Assembly: GCA_015501075.1 (NCBI GenBank)
Contig: JADNYJ010000012.1
Location: forward strand, 248,001 to 312,000
Direction: 5' to 3'
Length of the DNA stretch: 64,000 nt
Source of the DNA: Gymnopilus junonius
Taxonomy: Eukaryota > Basidiomycota > Agaricomycetes > Agaricales > Galerinaceae
Shown: piece after piece, positions 34,502 through 46,971 of the stretch
Position numbering within the stretch: position 1 is the stretch's first letter
Layout: each line of letters begins with the position of its first letter
Made by a program: the position numbers and the translations under genes
Notes under the pieces: generated by a model
What the model was told of the DNA's origin: nothing
What the model saw: only the letters and a program-made list of their open reading frames with translations
The model's database searches: none

Positions 34502-35958
34502 TCATGGTTGAGATTCCCCTTGCGTCGGAACGCACCATACTGCCGCTGTATCATGATCCACGTCGTGAGCATCTCGGCCAAGCCCAACTTGGACTATTAT
34601 AAGAGTTGGTACCATTCCCTGTTCGTGTATGACATAGGGTCAGGGGACATGAGTTTTACAGGAATAAAAAGGGGAGACTTACGACAATCTGGGCTAGACC
34701 AGCATCCAGTATGAGCTAGAGGAAATAATAAGTAAGATTTTGCGCACAATCAAAGAAGGTATGGAAATAACTCACATTCTGTGCTACCACGTCAAGAATG
34801 AAGTATACAGAGTAGATTACACCCGATTCCACTCTGTTGGATTTAGGCGTGAGCGGACAAGTTCCCAAAATAAATCTTGCACACTATGGTCCAATAATTA
34901 ATTTAAGTTGAAAACGACGTACATGATGGCAATCATGGTCGTATACTTCGACGACAGACCTGGGCCGAGTATGGAGCGCGCTTTCCGTGCTATCCAGTAT
35001 ATACGGCCCGCTAGAAAGAGATTCGAAGAATGTCGTCAGGGGAAGCATAAAACGTGAGAAAAAGACGCCCTACCCATGAGGGCAGTTATGAGCATGTTCA
35101 AAGCGACAGTGGTGAAAAGGAATGCAATAAGAAGTTGGCGGTAGCGGTAGTCTTCTTTTGATAACCCAATAAACCCGTATCCGGTACCTGAAATAGTTAG
35201 TTGAGAGCAGAAAAACGGAAATAGGCAGAAGACTGGACAAGTACCTGTGCCACATAACAGTAAGAATAACGGGACGATAATAATGCGCTTGCTACGATTC
35301 CAGAGGGCGTAACAACGGTATATCTAGGAGGTGGAATACACCGTCAGGTATGCACATGCTTATGTTGAACGTCCAAACATACCACAAGGCTATCGGCGAT
35401 AAGGCTGGTTTAAAGGAGTCAACCAGTGTGGCCTTGGAAAGAGAATAAAAGGAGGAGCACTTACTTGCTCGTAATGTAGATGAGATACTTGAAGTGAACA
35501 TCATTTTGGGGGATGGTCTCGTTCTTGACAATGAACCAATACAGGAAGCTGATTTCCAGCACGACATCGACGGTCGCAAGGGCGAACATGATCAGGCGCA
35601 GGCCATTAGTATCTTCTGTGTTGACCTTTTGTTTCTCAACTGGACTCGTATGCAGATTGCAAATAACGTCGAATAGATTCCTGTGGCAACGTCATTGAGC
35701 GCCAGTTCACACTCATAACTTTCTTGATAAAAATACCATATAGGAAGACTTCAAACTGAAATTTCAGGTCAGAAAGCCACCCAAACTGTCCACAGCAGCT
35801 CAACGCACCAACACTGCGGCACTGTACTTGTTCAAAGTGTAGTAATCCGTTGGTACATTCCCGTCATCGTCTTTGTCAGGGATTATGATGTTGACTTGGC
35901 CCGCGATCGCACGATTGTTCGTCTTCAGAGGATTCATAAGGCGGAGTAGGCTAGCCAT
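34502..35958 (-). CDS. Seven-helix membrane protein, tandem array copy A, frame-disrupted
   Basis: Many small exons with canonical introns: start 35958 (MASLLRLMNPLKTNN), FEVFLYG, then YSTLFAICIRVQLRNKR, LIADSLVIYRCYALWNRSKR, TGYGFIGLSKEDYRYRQLL, AGRIYWIARKARSILGPGLS, VESGVIYSVYFILDVVAQN, LILDAGLAQIV and GMVPTLIIVQVGLGR. These are the landmarks of a basidiomycete 7-helix family with unknown ligand. One base appears missing at 35587-35604, where LMACA is followed by a stop while LIMFALATVDVV lies in the next frame. A second near 34537-34545 cuts off a tail that would read SDARGISTMNDLNYDAPPPG. In the unchanged frame the gene ends at 34502. It is related to copies B and C downstream on the same strand. 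Confidence 0.72.
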
Positions 35959-36670
35959 CGTATCGTGAAGTCGTCGGGCAAGCGCCCTTGGAAGATGATT
36001 CGGGTAATGGACGTAGGAATGAGAGGGGGAGGGAAGAGGAGGAGGGAATTGTTATCGTCCCGACGTGAAGGTAGAGGGAGGAGTGAGAAATTAGACTAGC
36101 TTGGTGCCCTAACTCTCATCCCAACAGACTGGGCTTCACATTTAAACACTGATGGGAACAAAATGTCGCTGGCACGGACGGCAAACTAGGCAAGGCAACA
36201 GTGAGAAACTGGAAGGAAGGATCTCGTGGGTAACATTAGACCATTTGGAAATGTCAGGCAAGGTAAAATCGCTAGGAGTTGCTCAGCCCCACACGATTTG
36301 TAAGTCTAACAGCGCACATTCCAGACGGTTCAGTCAAGCTCAGTTCAAAAAAGTGACGCTTCCAGTGACGATCATATGATTGAAGGCTTTTATTAGTCCT
36401 GCCGCCAAGTTGTTTGCAAGGTCATATCTTATTCATGATTCCGGCCCAGTGGTACCACAACTCATTCGATTCCACGAAGGATCGCATCATGCGAATAATC
36501 TGATAGTACTGTATTGTTTCCAATGATGAGATGGAAGCCGACTAACGCTTTCTAGGAGGTCCACCGTATGTTGTGCCAACTAATGAGCGGCGTCAAGTCG
36601 GTAGCCCGGGTATGTCCAAGGGGCTTCTAGTATTATTACATCCAAATCTACGTATACAGAGTTCCTGTTA
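35959..36670. other. Spacer inside the seven-helix array
   Basis: No coding sequence recognised between copy A's start and copy B's stop; probably copy A's promoter and copy B's 3' untranslated region. Confidence 0.4.
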
Positions 36671-38101
36671 TTACTTATGCTCAGTGACGGTGTCCCCTCT
36701 CTGGCGACGATTTGCAAAAAAAGTCCGGATTCGAGAATGAGAAAGAGATTGCGCCATGGGAGTCACTCCATCGTGGATTTCGGGGAGAGTTGTTGTCGAG
36801 CTGAATGCGATGGTTGCCACAAGTGGTTCAGAAGATGTTTTCCGTAAGATCATGGCAGTTATTGTTATGCCCTATTCAATTTCCTGTTAAAGACTACGGC
36901 GCCAGGATGATGAAGTTTACTCACAGCTATCTGTGTCAAGGAAACTTCTACCACCAACTACGAAAAAAATCTCATGAGTTTCATCCGAGGCTAAATCGTA
37001 ATGACCAAGCCACTTACAGCATGAAAGACGAGGTATAGAAATATCGATAAGCCATATAATGCTCCGGAATCAATACTGTTCGATAAGCATAAGGGAATTC
37101 CCCAGCCTTGAGCCCGACCAGTGAATCTTACAGGAGATTTGAAACATAATCAAATATATCAGGAAAGGTTATCTTGAAATTTCCTCTCATTTTTCTTGAG
37201 GTCCATAATATTCCAGTTGCTGTTAATCCCAAGCTCTCAGCCTTTACCTTCAGCGCTAAAATCGAGTTTACCTGTCAATAAAGTCACGGAAAGGTTTGCA
37301 GCGGCTGAAGTGATGAAAGATGAAGCCAATAATTTGTCTCCCATGTGCCTGGCCGATATAGATACAAAACCAATAACTATGAAAAATGTGTCAGATTTAA
37401 ATTGGAGACAATGAATTACCCTACCAGTCGAACAGAGAACCAGAAGAACCGGAGCTACAATAATTCGCATGTTGTGCCAAATTTCATATGACCGGATGAT
37501 CTATAGGAACATGAGAGCTGGAATATTGGACTTTGCATTACTCACCAAGAAACTACTTGAAATTGCACTTGAAAAAAATTAAATGAGAAGTGAAGAAGTC
37601 TTCTGCGACCCAACGTACTTGGCAACGAGATAGACCGCAAATTTGACCTCCAGAAATTTATTCCATTTCTCGTCCTTCCTTGTGACGCCTGGGACTTGTA
37701 AGACGAATTTAAAGAAGAAGTAGGTGGTGAGGATCACGTCTGCTGTCCCCAGCAAGAATAATAGCGAAAATGCCGCTAGAACTGGTCTTTGAACTGACTT
37801 TTGCCTTATGAGGGTAAAGGCAGCACAACCAAAGAGCACGACATAGACACCTGAATGCATCAAATGTCAGTCACAGGTGCGCTTGCTAGAGGGTAGCGCA
37901 GAGACCGTAAAAGAAAATTTCGAGCTTGGATCGAGGTTAGCGAGAGAAACTCTGATCGTAAGATTGTAGACGCACAAGAATCGCTGGATATTTTGACTTA
38001 GAAGACCACGGCGCCTCCAGAAATGGGATCAATGGCTTAGAAATGGTCACAACCTCTGCTCGCCCAAACACCTCAAGCGCATCGAGCAGACTGGCCGCCA
38101 T
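36671..38101 (-). CDS. Seven-helix membrane protein, tandem array copy B
   Basis: Start at 38101 (MAASLLDALEVFGRAEV). KLEIFFYG is joined by a GTCTCT..CATTCAG intron to GVYVVLFGCAAFTLIRQKS (about 37863), FSLLFLLGTADVILTTYFFF, a piece IIRSYEIWHNMRIIVAPVLL (about 37490-37420), VIGFVSISARHMGD (exon near 37380-37273), SIDSGALYGLSIFLYLVFHA (about 37080-37025) and a C-terminal exon ending GDTVTEHK* at 36671. Order and motifs match copies A and C: IRSYEIW occupies the place of YRCYALW, and VLCSTG that of LLCGTG. The canonical Cys of the YRCY motif is replaced by Ser. Several exon borders are not certain and I cannot exclude frame lesions. Function unknown. Confidence 0.6.
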
Positions 38102-38324
38102 GTCGTCCAGAAGGATAAGGAAGGGACTTTGTGAAAGAATGGAGAGAGGGAATGGCCACTAGCCAATTGCCAAGAACATAACGCCCAACAACGAGTGAAT
38201 AATTGCTGCGCTTCGGGAATAGACAGCTTAAAAAAGTTCACAACTCCACGCCTCGAGAAAAACATCACTCAAACGTAACAGGGAGGTTAATTTTAGTCGG
38301 GAGTATGAGAACCAGGAGTCGGAT

Positions 38325-39045
38325 TTACAGAACGGCATTTTTCCAAGGCCAGAGTCGAAACACTGGGCGAACGACTGACCGGATGTCCAATGGCTCTAAC
38401 TTATGTGGCTGGCCCTCTTCGATTCTACTCCTTGATCTCATTAAAGACAGGATGACGACCCAGACTGAATGGAATAGGATTCTAATAAAGAAAGACAACG
38501 TCTTATTTGGGATTAGATTGCACCCGGCTGATGGCTCAATCGAAGTCGGCGAGTCGGACTTGGCATTTGACAGAACTGCCAAGACGAAGCAGCGAGAAGT
38601 GGAAACAGCTGAATATAATTTGTGAGAGTCAGGTCCATATCAGATAAGTTCGGGAGGTTCTTTCAATACTTGCCGGTTATCGTGCTCAGGTTCGTGCGGC
38701 GATTATCAACGCCTTGACGTCTTGACGGAAAACGGTCTGCCACTGGCAGAAAGACGCTAAACGATATCGTACTTACTACAATTGCCTGTCAAACTTTCAA
38801 CGACAGGAATTGAATAGTAAGATGTCAAAGCGCAAGCGCGGCCTTCGAATAACCTATGCCCAAATATCCAATTTCACCTTGCCATAGAAAGCCGGCAGTC
38901 CCCAAATTTCTGGTACTGCATCAGGAGCAAGAATTCCCCGTACGTAGGCAGAACCACACAGTAATGACCCCGTAGCTGTTGTAGACGTCTCTTTGATCCA
39001 TTTAATTATTCCAGTCGTGCTCCGTTGGGTCTGGGTGCTAGCCAA
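38325..39045 (-). pseudogene. Remnant of another seven-helix array member
   Basis: At 38854-39045 there is an exon-1-like frame with GSAYVRGILAPDAVPE, then FYGKVKLDIW and a stop. This resembles the first exon of copy C (TYVGAYMASNFLLP..VNWNIQFELFLYG). No matching helix exons follow in order; only a hydrophobic-looking frame at 38325-38582 (FFIRILFHSVWVVILSLM) that may be a scrambled piece. I read it as the decayed first exon of a former fourth copy lying between copies B and C. Confidence 0.4.
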
Positions 39046-39502
39046 TGGAAGAGATTATTTGAATTTTGAAGGGGCAAGCAGGATTGATCACAGACTTGTT
39101 CGGGTTCCCAACCTCACCGCTGTCGCGCTCGAGACTCTGCAGACTTGATTTCGTATCCCCCCGCTGCCATTTTGAAATAAAAAGGGGGGCATTGACGATA
39201 GCCGTGTCGCCACATGTCGCCAATGGGGTCGATCCAACCAACTTCGGAATTGTACTAACTGACCGTTCGGAAGAAATTGCAGGTTCAAGAAAGTTGTTAT
39301 TTGCAGCGTGCATAATGATCGGGTCAATTGCAAGATAGCCTCATCGTGGGACAAGTCCAGACCGGAGTTCATTATCATTGCACGAAGGATTGCCGACCCC
39401 TTGACATTCAGACTGCGAACCTCTTTTCCGTCCATCCCAAGTAGACTTAATGGTGGGCGCTTCACTGGGATACAAGGCGCCAATCTATCGGAGAAGACAT
39501 GG

Positions 39503-40892
39503 TCAAGCATGTTCGGCATGCTCGGTTTGGGCAGGTATCTGCATACCCACTTCTACCCGAGGCATATATGGAGAAATTTGGGATTCGGTACCAACAGTGC
39601 TAAAAATCGAGTCGAGCACAGGACTACTGGAGGTGTCCACCGTCTCAACTCGGAAAGATGTTCTAAGACTAATTCTGATGATGATCAGAGTGGGTACGAT
39701 GCCCTTTGCAGGTGTTCATCTCAGAACGAGAAAGGAAAGAAACTTATTACTCACCACAACTTGATTGAGACCTGCATCTAGAACAAGCTACGTGAATGGA
39801 CTGAGTTAGTAGCTGCGATTTTTTCCCTACAAGGGAATTACCGATCTAGCCACCAACGTTACGAGGAGGTACAAAGAGTATGAGATACCAGACTCGATGC
39901 TGCGAGAAAAATGGATTACCAATTTTACACGATTTGACATACGTAACTTACAATGTAGCAGAGAATGTTGGGTATCTCTGAATAACATCAGATCCAAGGA
40001 TGGAGCGGGCCCTCCGTGCCGAATAGATATTTCTACTTGCTGCACGAACTGTAAGCCTAAAGTGTGACTAACCTGTCATTACGCACCTATCACTAGGGAA
40101 AGGGAGACGCTTAGAGCGAATGCCATCCACATACACGCAGAATAGAGCCTTTGATACTCCGCAGCTCCTGAATGAGCGAAAAAGTATCCACAGACTTGGG
40201 CAGTCTAAGACATTTCGCATTTTGGCTGATAAAGGGATATTCATACCTGTTGTTATGACGAGAAAAACCAAGGAACACCAAGACAAATTCTCTTATGTAC
40301 CCATCCGATATAACAGCGATATAACTGCGGAATGTCAGGAATTTATTCAACGAATAAACAAACCCAACAGACCAGAATAGATTCCGCGAAAATGCTAAAT
40401 AGTGCGAGATATTAGGATGCTTTATTAGCTGGAGACCAAATGTTACTTCCTTGTTCGTGATAAAGAATAATGCCTTTGGACGAGGATCCAGAGTAACCTG
40501 TCCGTTAAGTATGTACCGAAAGAGGTAATACAATGTGACTGCGATGTCGGCTGTTGCAATTCCGAACATGAGAACGGCCGCGATGACAAAGGGCCATATT
40601 ATGGGCCTTCTGTTCAAGGAGACGAGATACGCGCAGAAAGAGAAGAGAGAAGTGTACAGTCCTGAAGTACAGATAATAAGCTACCTGTCTTCGTTTTAGG
40701 AGCTGACGAATGAAATTTACCATACAGAAAGAGTTCAAACTGGATATTCCAGTTAACGGTCAGAATGGAAGTGGGCAGCAAGAAATTACTCGCCATATAC
40801 GCCCCAACGTAGGTGGCCACAGTCCCTTCACCCGAAACAGTGATGAAGCGTCGAAATTCGCTTGAGGCTGTTTTAACGGAATATAAAGGCAT
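39503..40892 (-). CDS. Seven-helix membrane protein, tandem array copy C, frame-disrupted
   Basis: Exon 1 is 40721-40892 (MPLYSVKTASSEFRR.., ending FELFLYG), exon 2 is 40447-40661 (LYTSLFSFCAYLVSLNRRP, IWPFVIAAVLMFGIATADIA). Later exons give IFAESILLYRCYIGWVHKRI, GYFFAHSGAAEYQRLYSAC, SARRARSILGSDVIQRYPTF, FIESGISYSLYLLVTLVARS, LVLDAGLNQVV and GIVPTLIIIRISLRTSF. The hydrophilic tail ends IPAQTEHAEHA* at 39503. At 40263-40267 an A5 run (T5 in the gene) is one base short for the frame that continues VFLVITTG. The donor after FFITN also looks altered (AACAAGGAAGTAAC where a GTAAGT is expected). All other junctions keep phase. It is the most complete member of the array after copy A. Confidence 0.7.
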
Positions 40893-43800
40893 AATGGGAA
40901 CAGTCTGTCGAAAGTCTAGCGTAGAGGGAAAAGAATGGAAGCAAGTCCGAGTCTGCGAGTTAATGACAGGGCAGTGCATTCATCTGGCAAAGTTATAGAA
41001 GCGACGTGCCGAGAAATCGCTGTCCGGGAAAGGGCTGTAGGAGTTTATACCCTGAGGCAACATTGTAATGAGACATAAGTTGATTACCGCGAGCAGCGAG
41101 ACAGATCACAGAAAACGAGGCTTAAATGCCGCTGCTTGTAGGCGTCCAAGTTAATTATAACAAAGAACCTTCCGAAAAGTCTGGAGCAGTGCAGTAAGGC
41201 CTCTTTTCCAATCTTACGGAAGATCGACGACGAGGCAGCGCGAGTAGGGAACGTGGACGGGAAATAACAAAATATGACAAACAAGTAAACTGACTTGAGC
41301 CTCGTGGCCGCCGTTAATAAGAACAGAGATATTCGGCATCAAAACAAAGATCACAGGACTAAAATCAGCAAATGCCAGTGCAGGAAGTGACAGGAACGGT
41401 TCAAGCCAGTGAGCAGTTTCGAAGTTTGAACTTTGCAGTCCGGTAAATCGGAAAATAAAGCACGTGATTGTATTTACATGCATGTGTACATATGTACGCG
41501 TTGTTTGGATATACATTCCCTTGACTGAGTTCTTACTCTTCAAACCCGACCATCATCATGAACCCAACATCCAGTTCTTTTCAGACGAAGGTTTCTGTCT
41601 TTTCAAGGCTTTTAACGCTCCGAGCACCTCCGCCATTTGTTTTAGCAAGACAGACCCCAGGAACAAACCACCTCAGCCAACATGATCCACTTCTTAACCA
41701 GAAGTGCCATCTAACCCTAAGTTTTTTGGGGGCACAATCTTTCACCTTCGACTTATCGGCGTGCAATAATGTTCTCTCGGTTTTGGGTGACAATCAACAT
41801 TGGAATCGTGATAGGAATGGGGATTGAAAGTTTGCTGTCCGACACGTTTTCGCTTCATGATCGCCGCGATGAGGTACCTTTCCACCTCCGATGATAAATC
41901 ACCGCTTCCGACATCGCCTCTCCGGAAAGTGCTGGAATTGGACTACCCCTTCCTGCACGTCTCTGGTACCACTCAGATCCCCGTCTGTGTTGCTCTCGGG
42001 ACCCTTTCTTTCGCGTGTCCATTGCTTCATACCGACGTACAGGACGCTGCTCTAGTTATCTTGCCACCCCCCAAGGTGGTTGGACATCTTGTGCATGCAT
42101 CCGAATATGTTGTTTTGTCTCATGCTTACTAAAGGGCAGGCAACGCCGGAAACACGTGGGATCCTTTACCCGTTGACGGGTAGGAATTGCAATACTGCAC
42201 CAGAGGGGCGTCGCGGGACTTTGGAAATTGGGGAGATTTGGAGGAGCTTACGCACACCCTCCGCATTTGATTATAGCATGCATGTCACTTGGGTGCCACA
42301 CAGGTCTCTTAACAGATCCCACTCGCCCATTATCACCCCTTCGCTTGCTTTCTCTCCAACGGTGCTTCCAGGCATCGCCAGTCCTATGCTATTCTAGGAG
42401 ATCTCCTTACCACGCTGCTCGTCTTTCGAGATGTCACAAGTCTCCCAACAGGAAGGTTGTGTTCCGGGCCTCTGGCTCTTTCGCTGAGCTTCTCCTACAG
42501 TTATGGGCAGAAGTCTCAAACCCCGGCGACGTTTACGCAAAATTCCATTCGCCGTGGACTACTGCGCTCATTTATGATACCTCGCTTTATATCAAGGATT
42601 TCAAGATGGGTGTTGGAGAAGTCCAGAAGCGTCGGCGAGCGCAATGAAATTTACCTGGCAACGTGGTCGTCCTTTCTGGGAATAAGTCAGCCTTGACTCG
42701 ACGTGTGGACTGGAGGAAGATACAGAAAAGCAGTAACCCGAGTTCCTGTTAGGCTGGATTCCATGATGTGCTTTGGTACAGCCTACGGGGTCCCATTTCG
42801 TGAACGGGAACAAGCTCATTTGGTTGACGGGATTCTGTATGGACCATTTTCGCCTCGGATATTCATACGCCCCCAACTTCGAACCTTCTCTACAAGAAGT
42901 CCGACTGCAATTGCTTGCCTACACCAGTAACTCATCCCTCACTTTCGTGCGACTTTCTCGACAACCTGTCAAGCAGCGGAAGTCGATGTAGCTTGCATCG
43001 GTACCACTTGGATGTCATGGGCAGCTTGCCCCATTTCTTTTGACCTCGCTTCCGACTGCTGGCGAAGACCCAAGCAATCGCCGTTTTGTGACACCTTTTT
43101 GTATTTTCTCGTCATTTGGCCTGTTTACTGTCTGGTCAGTGTCCTTGACAATCTGATGCTTGAAGACTCACATGCATTGTCCTGTTCCACTCGCTGTTGC
43201 CATGCGCTTTTTGAGAGCTCACTTGCACGTTGGTCCCGATGTTATTCATCGAAGTTGTGACTCCTGCGGGAAAAGGGTGCTCTGTATAGACATCTGTTGC
43301 AACAGAGATTCGCTCTCGAGTGCGGTGAACTGCATTTTCACGGATCGACTGCAAGTGGGGGATTTGGATAGCGTACTTCCCTTGGGATTGTGGTTGGCGG
43401 CGTCTGAGACTTGACAACGTATGTCGACGAGGGCATCAGGGTCGTCCAGTGTACATAGCTGGATGTCGGTTAAATGCACGAACAGGAAAAGCAGAGGGCG
43501 TGTGTCGAACTCGGTCAAGCGAGGCGAGCTATTCATAGGACGCTTATGCGAGAGGTCTAAAAGGTCTGTTCCAAGAAGGTCATTGCTCATCTGGCATATC
43601 TGTCTGTAGGTATGGACGACGGAAAGTCAGGCGAGAGTGGTGTGATGTCCCGCAGTTGTAATGAACACGGGATGCCACATTGGAGCAAGGGATGGCGAGC
43701 GCGTAGGTATGATGTCCTTTGCGGCTAGTGCTGCAGCGGGGGAAGCCTATGATTTTGGACTTCGAGAGTGCATTGTCTGTTCGAGGGTTCAACGATTGTG

Positions 43801-44660
43801 GTTCCTCTATTGATGAAACTGACGGAATGAGCCCTGTTTCGTGAAATAGCTCGAAAAGGGTTCACCCTTCCGAGCGCCAATTTTTTCCACCTCCGCATCT
43901 TCGTGATGCTGTTCCATGGTATCTATAGCCCTCAATGCAATTTTTCTGGTGAGTTCATTCTTTGCCATGTTTCCCAGCTGAAGCGCCGCACAATTTCGCA
44001 GGTTCTTTATCTGCACTGACCCGAGTCTTATATGGTCGCCTTCCAGTTTTTATCGCCCTGCGTGGAGATGCTTCCTTGCATTAGTTGATTTGAACTGAAC
44101 ATGCTTCCCATATTAATGCTGTTGTCATTGAAACCTTTATATCGTTGTAGTGATCCGCTGATGAGGCTGCACCAATCTGACGCTACCCGATTTCGATGAG
44201 CACTGAAGAACTCCGCTTGTCCTGATTTAATCAATTGAGGAATTGAGGTGGGGTCTGGGGAACTGGGGAAAACTGGTGAGTGTAAAGTATATTGAGTAAT
44301 GATGTGCATGGCACATTGCTGCGAGTTGCACCCCAGGCTCATAGTTTAGAGTCTGGAAACAGGTCTAGAGGCTCCTAGAGTATATATATGATGTCCCAGG
44401 ATGCCTCTGTCCTGCCACGTCCTTCCTGAACACGTTGTTCCCTAGGTTGCTAAGAGCAGGACGCCAGGTAATATGACGGTTCGAAAAAAGTACAGATTAC
44501 ACGTTACAACCGCAATAGAACTTTGCGGGGTATAATAAATATCATAAGCTACTTTAGGACGCAGGATTACCGACCTGCAATACATAGATAATATAGAGAA
44601 TGCTCCAGTACACCGAAAGAAGATTTTGCAAAGAAATGCGTTACGGGGCATGCTCCAAGG
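40893..44660. other. Long stretch without a supportable gene, probably decayed
   Basis: About 3.8 kb. On the plus strand 42200-43420 has several overlapping open pieces with protein-like composition (LLTTLLVFRDVTSLPTG near 42400; RKVVFRASGSFAELLLQLWA) but no ATG-to-stop model and no recognisable domain. A decayed F-box/LRR-type gene is possible but not demonstrable. The rest shows nothing. Confidence 0.35.
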
Positions 44661-46888
44661 TCAGTGGTAACTCATGGACTCTCTGTCCGTGCTCATAAGC
44701 CGTGCATACTCAAGCGTAAGTCTATCATAAAAATGTTAAGTTGGGTTCTTAAAGGCAAGCAGGAAAATCAACAACACGATTCCAACGCACCTGAAGAAAT
44801 AAGCGGTTAGATCCTCCTTCCTCCAAAACGTCTTACTCCATTGTCTCCCGCCCACCGCAATCTTCCGCGCCAGGTTTTCATGTGCACCCTCGCCATTTCC
44901 ATCTCCCCGGAAGAAAAGCAGTGCGTCGTGTAAATCCGAGAGGTCGATTTGGATGGGTACGTAATGCAACCAGGGCATGATACGGTCAGCGAACCTGTTT
45001 CGCATTTGAATTGGAAAAAAGGCAAAAAAATCATGAGCGTCTTTGCTGACAGGAAGAGGAGAAAACGGAAAGCCGGGAGCTCCGCATACTCACCATTCAG
45101 GGTATATAGTCGATTTGAAAATCAGAGCGTTTGAGGTGATGAGGCGCTTGAAGCGGCCTGACCATCCGTTCCCGTCGACCTGGAAAAAAGGGCAGGCACA
45201 CGACCGGTTAACATCCTTCTGACTGAAATATGAACAACAGAAAATAAAGGCTCACGTCAATGACATATTTATAATTTCCGGCCTCCTTAATACTCTGTCG
45301 TCCACGCCAAGGAAAGACATCCAGCAACAAGTCACAAATCTCGGGATCGCACGAATGAGGATCCCCCGCAAATGCAATATCCATCACGGCAGGGTTGATC
45401 CTGGCCTTGCGAATCTCGCGCAGCCCGCCCAGTCTCTCACTCCTGGTCCTATTAGGCGGTAACGCCTGGATGGTACCTTCTATCTCATTCGTGAACCCAA
45501 CTAGAAACTCCCTATGCGAGTGTCGCCAGCGTGACGTGCGGCTGTGATACATGCCAGTAATACTTCCCCTCCACAAAAGCCTCTCATCGACCTTTACATC
45601 CCATTCTGGGTCGTCCACCCGAGGATAGATATCCTCAGTCCACCCGTAAGGCGTCGGAATGCGGATGTTATGGTGTATAGTCGTGGAGCAGTACGAAAAC
45701 TCGGGAACCATCACGGACTGGGGCGTTGGTCCCATATTATGTGAGAGGAATTGGCCGTGGTGGAAGAGGTGGTCAGGGTGGTTGCAAGGGTCCATGGTTT
45801 GGACGTGGTCCCAGATAAACGTTTTCTTGCTCGGGCGGGGAGGGGGGCTGTCGAGGTTAATGGGCTTCCGACGGGCGGGAGAGTTTGGGGAACAAGCAGA
45901 AACCCAGCCTATGGAATTCATCCTTGGCAAGGCTGCCCTTTCGACGTCTGAAGCAGATTCAATTCAATAATTAGTATGAGCAATAATTGAAAATGTTTGC
46001 ATACACGTTTGACTTGCGGCAGCCTCAAGAACAGCAGATTTCACGCCATAGTCCGAAAGGCGATTAGGCCCATCGTGAGGGGAAAGCGTCATCCTGAACG
46101 TGGGCAAAAGCTCCTGGATCGGTTTGAAGAGCTTGATGACCTCTCTCGAGCCCGCTATTAACTGGTTGTATTTGCCATCTTGAAACGCCCAAGTGAGTAC
46201 TTGGACCTCGTCGTCTGTCTCGTTCTTGCCGATGGTGTAGCTATCCTTCTTGAGTTCGAGCTCAGCTTGGATTTGAATAAGATCATAGGGCTCGAGACCC
46301 CAGAATGGCTCTAAGTCATGGTAAATACGGTCGTATTCATCAGGTAGCTGGACGTTGTTTTCCTGCACGTATTTCCACCTGTGGATTTTTGTTAGTTAGT
46401 CAGTATGTGCTGTATAAATACGTAAGATCGCATCATGGAGCGCACCAGAGATCGAAGCCCTTTGGAGGCGGACGACTGTATCGCCGTCTGTACTCTGCCA
46501 CGGCTTCGTCGAGAGTCTTGCTCGCGCGTTCCAGCTTGGCCTCCCATTCGGACTCGGCGCGGGATATGAGCTCGTATATTGGATGAGCACCATCCTGATT
46601 GACATCTAGCAACCCATCAGGTCTAAATTTGTGTTTTCCAAGAGGTAAATTGGGTTTCTTTTCAGGCAAAGCCGACGACGTAAATTTAGCTGAAACGGGC
46701 TCCAGAGCCTCATGAGGTGGTGGCTGCCCGCCACTGGTGGTTTTCTCTTGCAATGGTTCTTCAAGTTCTTCGGTGTCTTTCCGAAACGTCCTGGACGCGT
46801 GATGAGGAAACCCAAAGAGAAAGAGAAAAACGGCTAGTCCAGCGAGGAAGAACTTGAGGAGCCTTCGCGATCTCTGGAAGGAGGACAT
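44661..46888 (-). CDS. Glycosyltransferase family 90 (CAP10-like), Golgi type II membrane protein
   Basis: Likely transfers xylose or a related sugar during capsule, cell-wall or glycan synthesis in the Golgi; the Cryptococcus CAP10/CAP59-type genes belong here. Six exons with correct phases: 46446-46888, 46005-46378, 45256-45947, 45094-45179, 44791-44994, 44661-44721, giving 619 residues. The N-terminus has a short basic tail and one signal-anchor helix (LLKFFLAGLAVFLFLFGFP), followed by a Glu/Pro-rich stem. The catalytic region includes FWGLEPYDLIQ, DERLLWRGSITGMYH, REFLVGFTNEIEG, INPAVMDIAFAGDPHSC, YKYVIDVDGNGWSGRFKRLI, STIYPEWFADRIMPWLHYVP and WRKEDLTAYFFRLTLEYARL, all hallmarks of GT90. 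It ends STDRESMSYH*. No lesion seen. The gene lies head to head with an F-box-like gene, with only 83 bp between start codons. Confidence 0.9.
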
Positions 46889-46971
46889 CGTCGGAGGAGG
46901 ATGCCTGTGGACATTCAGTTCGACCTGTCAGGCAACATTCAAGGGATCCCATAGCTCGAATTTGACCGGCA
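46889..46971. promoter_or_regulatory. Bidirectional promoter candidate, 83 bp
   Basis: This is the whole interval between the start codons of the GT90 gene (minus) and the F-box-like gene (plus). Each gene's promoter must sit here or inside the other's transcript. No TATA box is obvious. Confidence 0.5.

Noticed and set aside
34059..34538. A minus-strand frame with a CxxC-RRQR motif that recalls a Zn2-Cys6 or DHHC-type protein
   Set aside because: The frame overlaps the shifted tail of a seven-helix gene. The remaining cysteines of either domain are missing, and there is no DHHC.
42200..43420. A possible F-box/LRR gene on the plus strand
   Set aside because: Pieces are suggestive, but no start, no F-box motif and no consistent frame could be shown.
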